64,000 bases of DNA, taken from contig NZ_JAFBEA010000003.1 in assembly GCF_016908515.1 (NCBI RefSeq), forward strand, positions 248,001-312,000, read 5' to 3'. The stretch's first letter is position 1. Every line of letters begins with the position of its first letter. The stretch is from Virgibacillus halotolerans (lineage in GTDB: Bacteria; Bacillota; Bacilli; Bacillales; Amphibacillaceae). The notes beneath the pieces are model-generated. The model was not told where the DNA came from, ran no database searches, and worked only from the letters and a program-made list of their open reading frames with translations. The translations under genes were made by a program, and so were the position numbers. Shown here piece after piece: positions 60,536 to 64,000 of this stretch.

Positions 60536-60627
60536 GCACTTCCCCACGCTGGTATTATCCAGTTCGGGTGCAAAGGGTCAGAACAAATCAGTTCTTCTCA
60601 GCCATTTTCAGATAGCTCCCCTAGTGC
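60536..60627 (-). promoter_or_regulatory. TPP riboswitch aptamer upstream of ykoFEDC
   Basis: Minus strand: GCACTAGGGGAGC, GGCTGAGA, ACCCTTTGCACCCGAACTG, GATAATACCAGCG, TGGGGAAGTGC. Complete THI element. Its downstream spacer (GTCGA..., ACACATACAACTAGACTGC) resembles the leader of lipM, so the two are paralogues. The rest of the gap up to the AraC gene is otherwise empty. Confidence 0.95.
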
Positions 60628-60879
60628 TCGTATTGCTATGCAGTTTTCTAAACCAAGCTTACCATGAATAAATGAATTGTAAAGGGGTGCAATAAATAAT
60701 ATGTAAAATTGCCAACAATTAGGCTATACTAAGGATTACTAGTTTATGGAATACAAAGGTATATGAGAGCAAGTGGAGCAATGAGTTCTTCTTCTCTCCA
60801 TCTGTCTGATAAAAGCACGAATGAACAGGATATTGTTTTTTTGAAAGGTTATCGTTGGGTTTAGGGAGGGGGAGTAGAA

Positions 60880-61743
60880 ATGGAAGGACTTCAACGAATG
60901 ACGAAAAGTATCGATTATATTGAAAATAACTTAGACAAGGAGATTCAAATCGAACATGCAGCAACAGTCGCCTGTATGTCTAAATTCCATTTTCAACGAA
61001 TGTTTACCATGCTGACGGGGGTAACCGTTGCAGCATATATTCGTAATCGAAGGCTCACAATGGCTGCCCAAGAGTTGATCCATTCGAAAAGTAAAGTCAT
61101 TGATGTCGCACTAAAGTATGGTTATGAATCACCGGAATCGTTTGCAAAAGTATTCAGGAAAACCCATGGGATGAGCCCGTCGGAAGTTCGATATCATCGC
61201 CATTCATTGAAGGCGTTTCCCAAACTCTCCTTTCAAATTCAATTAAAGGGAGAAGAAGAAATGGACTATAAAATAGTGGAAAAGGATGCGTTTAATGTAA
61301 TTGGCAAAGATATTCGAACAACAACAATTGACGGTGCAAATCATCGGGAAATCGCTGCATTTTGGGAAGATTCAAATCAAAATGGGTTTTCAAATGAACT
61401 GGCTAGAAATGCTGGTTCATTAGGACTACTCGGGATTTGTATGGAGTTTGATAAACAGCAGGAGGAATTAACTTATTTTATCGGCGCTGAGAAAAATGTA
61501 GACGATATGCCGGCCGATTGGAAAGAAAAGCATATACCGGCATCTACCTGGGCAGTTTTTCCCGTGCATGGTTCTATACCAGATGCAATAGTAAATGTTT
61601 GGGAGCGTATCTTTTCTGAATGGTTCCCATCCACAGGGTATGAACATGCTGGCGGTCCGGAGATGGAGATATACTTGGATGACGCTGATGCTCAAGGTGA
61701 GAAAATGCGCGTAGAAGTATGGATTCCAATTGTCAAAAAATAA
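60880..61743 (+). CDS. AraC family regulator with GyrI-like effector domain
   Basis: A 287-residue protein. The N-terminal ~100 residues carry two AraC helix-turn-helix motifs (IEHAATVACMSKFHFQRMFT and KVIDVALKYGYESPESFAKV, then HGMSPSEVR). The C-terminal ~155 residues are a GyrI-like/SOUL-type ligand-binding domain (YKIVEKDAFNVIGKDIRTTT, STWAVFPVHGSIPDAIVNVW). This layout is that of Rob/SbmC-like drug-sensing regulators. GGAGGGGGAGTAGAA precedes the ATG. Confidence 0.9.
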   Translation: MEGLQRMTKSIDYIENNLDKEIQIEHAATVACMSKFHFQRMFTMLTGVTVAAYIRNRRLTMAAQELIHSKSKVIDVALKYGYESPESFAKVFRKTHGMSPSEVRYHRHSLKAFPKLSFQIQLKGEEEMDYKIVEKDAFNVIGKDIRTTTIDGANHREIAAFWEDSNQNGFSNELARNAGSLGLLGICMEFDKQQEELTYFIGAEKNVDDMPADWKEKHIPASTWAVFPVHGSIPDAIVNVWERIFSEWFPSTGYEHAGGPEMEIYLDDADAQGEKMRVEVWIPIVKK

Positions 61744-61754
61744 TAAGACCAAAT

Positions 61755-61795
61755 AAAAACTGCAGCGGATTAAAACGCTACAGTTTTTATTTTTT
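61755..61795 (+). terminator. Terminator after the AraC gene
   Basis: Stem AAAAACTGCAGCG/CGCTACAGTTTTT followed by T-rich sequence. Confidence 0.8.
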
Positions 61796-61854
61796 GAAAA
61801 TCATGATTAAAAACAGTATAAAAAGGTAACTGTAGATAGTAGAGGTGATTACCT

Positions 61855-62049
61855 ATGTTGACGGAGAGCTATGTTCGATTGGTGCTAGGGGTTATTGTTC
61901 TGATCGTACTCGTGTGGATCTTAATTCGTTTCAGGGCAAAAAAGAATCCAAAGCCGGATTCATTGGAGATTTTAAGAGAGCGCATGGAAAGAGGAGAAAT
62001 TACCGAAGCGGAATATGAGGCTGCAAGGAAAAAACGAGAGGGGAAATAA
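61855..62049 (+). CDS. SHOCT-domain small membrane protein
   Basis: A 64-residue protein with one membrane helix (LVLGVIVLIVLVWILI, residues 8-24) and a C-terminal SHOCT motif (LEILRERMERGEITEAEYEA). Typical of small SHOCT proteins of unknown role. AGAGGTGATTACCT precedes the ATG. Confidence 0.85.
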   Translation: MLTESYVRLVLGVIVLIVLVWILIRFRAKKNPKPDSLEILRERMERGEITEAEYEAARKKREGK

Positions 62050-62122
62050 GTTCATGGATTATTCACAAACCCTGTGAGCATTAGGATTGTGAATTGTGTC
62101 AAAATGAGATACTATTTATATA

Positions 62123-62139
62123 GACTAATTGGTCAGTTT
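62123..62139 (+). promoter_or_regulatory. TetR-type operator candidate 1
   Basis: GACTAATTGGTCAGTTT in front of the TetR gene; an imperfect palindrome (ACT-A...T-AGT). The half GGTCAGTTT recurs inverted at 62874. Confidence 0.5.
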
Positions 62140-62162
62140 GATAATACAAAGTAGGTGCAGAC

Positions 62163-62765
62163 ATGGCTCCAAGAATTTCGGACGAGGCAAAAGAAGAAAG
62201 AAGGATCACCATATTACAGGCTGCACTGGAATGCTTTTCCGCTAAAGGGTATTATGCATCTACTGTGGATGATATTGTAAGATACTCTAAATTAAGTAAG
62301 GGATCGATTTATAATTATTTCAGTGGTAAAGAGGATATTATCATCAGCATACTACAGCATGAAACGAGAAAGTCACGGGAAGCGCTTGTAGCAGAGCTGA
62401 AGCAAATAACCAGTCCGCTTGAACAATTAAAGTACTGGATTAATTCGGACATTCCCTACAACTTAAATAAGAAGAAATTAATGCGTGTGCATATTGAATT
62501 CTGGTTGTATTCAACCGATTCACCAGATGTACAACACATTTTATCAGATCGTTTTGATGTTACATTCGAAATGATCAAAGAAATTATTGCCGCGGGAAAA
62601 AACGCTGGGGAATTTAGACAGGACATTGATCCTGAAAAGGCATCAGCGGTATTCTGGGAGCTGCATGATGGTATTTGGCTGCATGCAACGATCGGCTATA
62701 ATGAAGATAAAATGGCGGAACGCATTAAGGGAATGGAAGCAACGATGCTAGCCTATTTGACGTAA
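62163..62765 (+). CDS. TetR/AcrR family transcriptional regulator
   Basis: A 200-residue protein. The N-terminal HTH reads TILQAALECFSAKGYYASTV, then DDIVRYSKLSKGSIYNYFSG. The C-terminal region is all-helical (IEFWLYSTDSPDVQ, ASAVFWELHDGIW). AGGTGCAGAC precedes the ATG. Similar half-sites before this gene and before the next small gene suggest that it controls itself and its neighbour. Confidence 0.9.
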   Translation: MAPRISDEAKEERRITILQAALECFSAKGYYASTVDDIVRYSKLSKGSIYNYFSGKEDIIISILQHETRKSREALVAELKQITSPLEQLKYWINSDIPYNLNKKKLMRVHIEFWLYSTDSPDVQHILSDRFDVTFEMIKEIIAAGKNAGEFRQDIDPEKASAVFWELHDGIWLHATIGYNEDKMAERIKGMEATMLAYLT

Positions 62766-62873
62766 AAAATAAAAACATAAACAATGAAAATGAACATATA
62801 GATATAGAATGTCGTAAAGCAGAACTGGCGCTACTCAGTCCCTTAGAAGTGGGGAAGTAATGCCGAGCCAGAT

Positions 62874-62890
62874 AAACTGACCAGTCATTT
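62874..62890 (+). promoter_or_regulatory. TetR-type operator candidate 2
   Basis: AAACTGACCAGTCATTT before the following small gene; the half AAACTGACC is the reverse complement of GGTCAGTTT at operator 1. Confidence 0.5.
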
Positions 62891-62913
62891 TAAAGCGTAA
62901 AGGAGTGAATGAA

Positions 62914-63072
62914 ATGAGAAACAAAATGAAAAGCTTATTTAAAAGTAATAAATCAAAATTAACGCTTGGTGAACAAAAAGACAGAGCATACTATTTTCAA
63001 AAAAATGAAGAGCAGCTGCAAAGGGAAAAAGTAATGTTAGATTATGCGTACATTCGATCTTTTGCAAGATAA
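62914..63072 (+). CDS. 52-residue basic protein of unknown function
   Basis: A 52-residue charged, mostly helical protein (MKSLFKSNKSKLTLGEQKDR, FQKNEEQLQREKVMLDYAYI). AAAGGAGTGAATGAA precedes the ATG and a terminator lies ~75 bases after it. No family was recognised. It lies downstream of the TetR gene with a related operator in front, so it is likely regulated by that protein. Confidence 0.65.
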   Translation: MRNKMKSLFKSNKSKLTLGEQKDRAYYFQKNEEQLQREKVMLDYAYIRSFAR

Positions 63073-63146
63073 GTAGATATCCAGGTATTTCCCTAACCAG
63101 TTACACCTGGATAGGGAATGCCTTTCTATATAGAGTGATTCTTTTC

Positions 63147-63181
63147 AAGGAATCGGGAGCATGCCCCGGTTCCTTTTTTTC
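63147..63181 (+). terminator. Terminator
   Basis: Stem AAGGAATCGGG/CCCGGTTCCTT with a run of seven Ts. Confidence 0.85.
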
Positions 63182-63210
63182 GTTTGATCAATAGTATAAA
63201 ACGGAGTAAG

Positions 63211-63644
63211 GTTCAGCGCACATGGCCGAAGATTCAGCGCACCCGGCCGAGGGTTCAGCGCTCCTGGCCGGAGGTTCAGCGCACGTGGCCGTAGGTTCAG
63301 CGTTCACGGTCGAAGTTTCGGCGCTCCTGGGCGGAGGTTCAGCGCCCGGCCACAGGTTCAGCGCTCCCGGCCGGAGGTTCAGCGCACATGGCCGAAGGTT
63401 CAGCGCTCCCGGCCGAGGGTCCAGCGCACAAGGCCGAAGGTTCAGCGCTCCCGGCCGAGGGTCCAGCGCGCCTGGCCGAAGGTTCAGCGCCCGATCACAG
63501 GTTCAGCGCTCCCGGCCGTAGGTTCAGCGCACATGGCCGAAAGTTCGGCGCTCCCGGCCGCAGGTCCAGCGCACATGGCCGAAGGTTCAGCGCCCGGCCG
63601 AAGGTTCAGCGCTCCCGGCCGCAGGTCCAGCGCACGCATCCGAA
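63211..63644. repeat. GC-rich 21-bp tandem repeat (~21 units)
   Basis: Units follow GTTCAGCGC(A/T)CN(T/C)GGCCGNAG. Most are 21 bp; three are 19 bp (GTTCAGCGCCCGGCCACAG type). Types with ACATGGCC and TCCCGGCC often alternate, giving a 42-bp higher period. The unit length is a multiple of three, so long open frames arise without a gene. No unique spacers, so it is not a CRISPR. It lies downstream of trpA on a strongly different base composition. Confidence 0.88.
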
Positions 63645-63702
63645 TGCTAACCGTTGGAGGCTGTATTCCCCCATCTCGCTCGATATTATCGAAAAAAACT
63701 TA

Positions 63703-64000
63703 TTATTGATGCACTTGCTTTTTCAAACTCCCCTTAATCAATGCTGAAACTTCATCTGACGCACCTTCGTGCAGGAGTTTAACAATTTTACTTCCAACAA
63801 TAACGCCATCACAATGGTTGCTTAGTTCATGTGCTTGTTCAGCATTGGAAACACCAAATCCTGCCAGAACAGGGACTGTGCTATACGATTTCAGCAGTTG
63901 CAAATAGTCCTTCACTTCTGATTGATGTGTTGCCCTTACGCCGGTTGTACCAGTGACGGAAACTGCGTAGAGGAAACCTTCTGACCGGCTAGCCAGTTCA
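63703..64000 (-). CDS. trpA: Tryptophan synthase alpha chain, C-terminal part (partial)
   Basis: The frame is open to the window edge, giving 98 codons. EGFLYAVSVTGTTGVR is the phosphate-binding region of TrpA, followed by STVPVLAGFGVSNAEQAHE and CDGVIVGSKIVKLLHEG. TrpA cleaves indole-3-glycerol phosphate to indole. The 5' part and the rest of a trp operon must lie beyond the window end. Confidence 0.94.
   Translation of the reverse strand, partial: ELASRSEGFLYAVSVTGTTGVRATHQSEVKDYLQLLKSYSTVPVLAGFGVSNAEQAHELSNHCDGVIVGSKIVKLLHEGASDEVSALIKGSLKKQVHQ

Noticed and set aside
63211..63644. Possible CRISPR array
   Set aside because: Units are directly adjacent with no unique spacers, and no cas genes are near.
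63222..63747. Long overlapping frames of ~100-120 codons with Ser/Ala/Pro/Arg/Gly repeats
   Set aside because: They follow purely from the 21-bp tandem repeat (a multiple of three, GC-rich). No ribosome-binding site fits and one frame runs into unrelated sequence near trpA.

Overview
The window reads as a chromosomal piece of a low-GC, endospore-forming Bacillaceae, probably a salt-tolerant relative of Oceanobacillus, Virgibacillus or Lentibacillus. The genus is inferred. What is seen are Bacillus-type sporulation genes (sspP, yfhD, CotF-like, CotY/CotZ, CotX, CotW-like), TPP riboswitches, a BCCT osmolyte carrier, ykoFEDC and lipM-lipA. There is no prophage, IS transposase or CRISPR array. 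GC-rich dispersed repeats stand out against the AT-rich background.

0-13 kb: the end of phnW, then phnX (phosphonate breakdown), a tRNA-Ala(GGC) on the minus strand, membrane proteins, a POT peptide carrier, yhdT-panF (pantothenate uptake), a DUF4097 beta-repeat protein, acetoacetyl-CoA synthetase, a BCCT transporter and meso-diaminopimelate dehydrogenase. 13-24 kb: CvfC-like and PfpI-like proteins, an ABC-2 exporter/LytTR/DUF3021 operon, a run of small spore-related genes (sspP, yueI, yfhD, a CotF-like gene) and several hydrolases. 24-32 kb: mnmH-selD (selenium modification of tRNA), a YtrA-like GntR/ABC operon with nested palindromic operators, small enzymes and a CotY/CotZ crust protein.

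32-53.5 kb is the most interesting region. About fifteen glycan genes lie between the crust protein CotY/CotZ on one side and DUF2642, CotW-like and CotX proteins on the other. A TPR-glycosyltransferase and a BclA C-terminal-domain fragment follow. The cluster holds several glycosyltransferases (three are paralogues of each other), a CgeB-like transferase, a nucleotide-sugar dehydrogenase, a GnnA/WbpB-like 3-dehydrogenase, a DegT aminotransferase, a hexapeptide acetyltransferase and a WbpI-like 2-epimerase. Together these match the steps to a 2,3-diacetamido uronic acid. It also holds a protein with the heparosan-type glucuronyl C5-epimerase domain. No flippase, polymerase, capsule exporter or initiating phosphoglycosyltransferase is present. 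This fits a glycan built in the mother-cell cytosol on the spore surface rather than an exported capsule.

53.6-64 kb: a YusW-like lipoprotein, then lipM-lipA preceded by a complete TPP riboswitch with its own terminator, an unusual target. A paralogous TPP riboswitch precedes ykoFEDC (thiamine-precursor ECF uptake) 4.3 kb away. A 27-residue membrane peptide gene sits between the lip and yko operons. AraC, SHOCT and TetR genes follow, then a small TetR-linked protein, a 21-bp GC-rich tandem array and the 3' end of trpA.

Three dispersed repeat families occur in intergenic sites: a 120-350 bp GC-rich element with inverted ends (four loci), a 65-85 bp element beginning TTAGAAAACTTGGC (five sites), and hairpins carrying GGGACAGTCCCCCACC-like arms (two sites).
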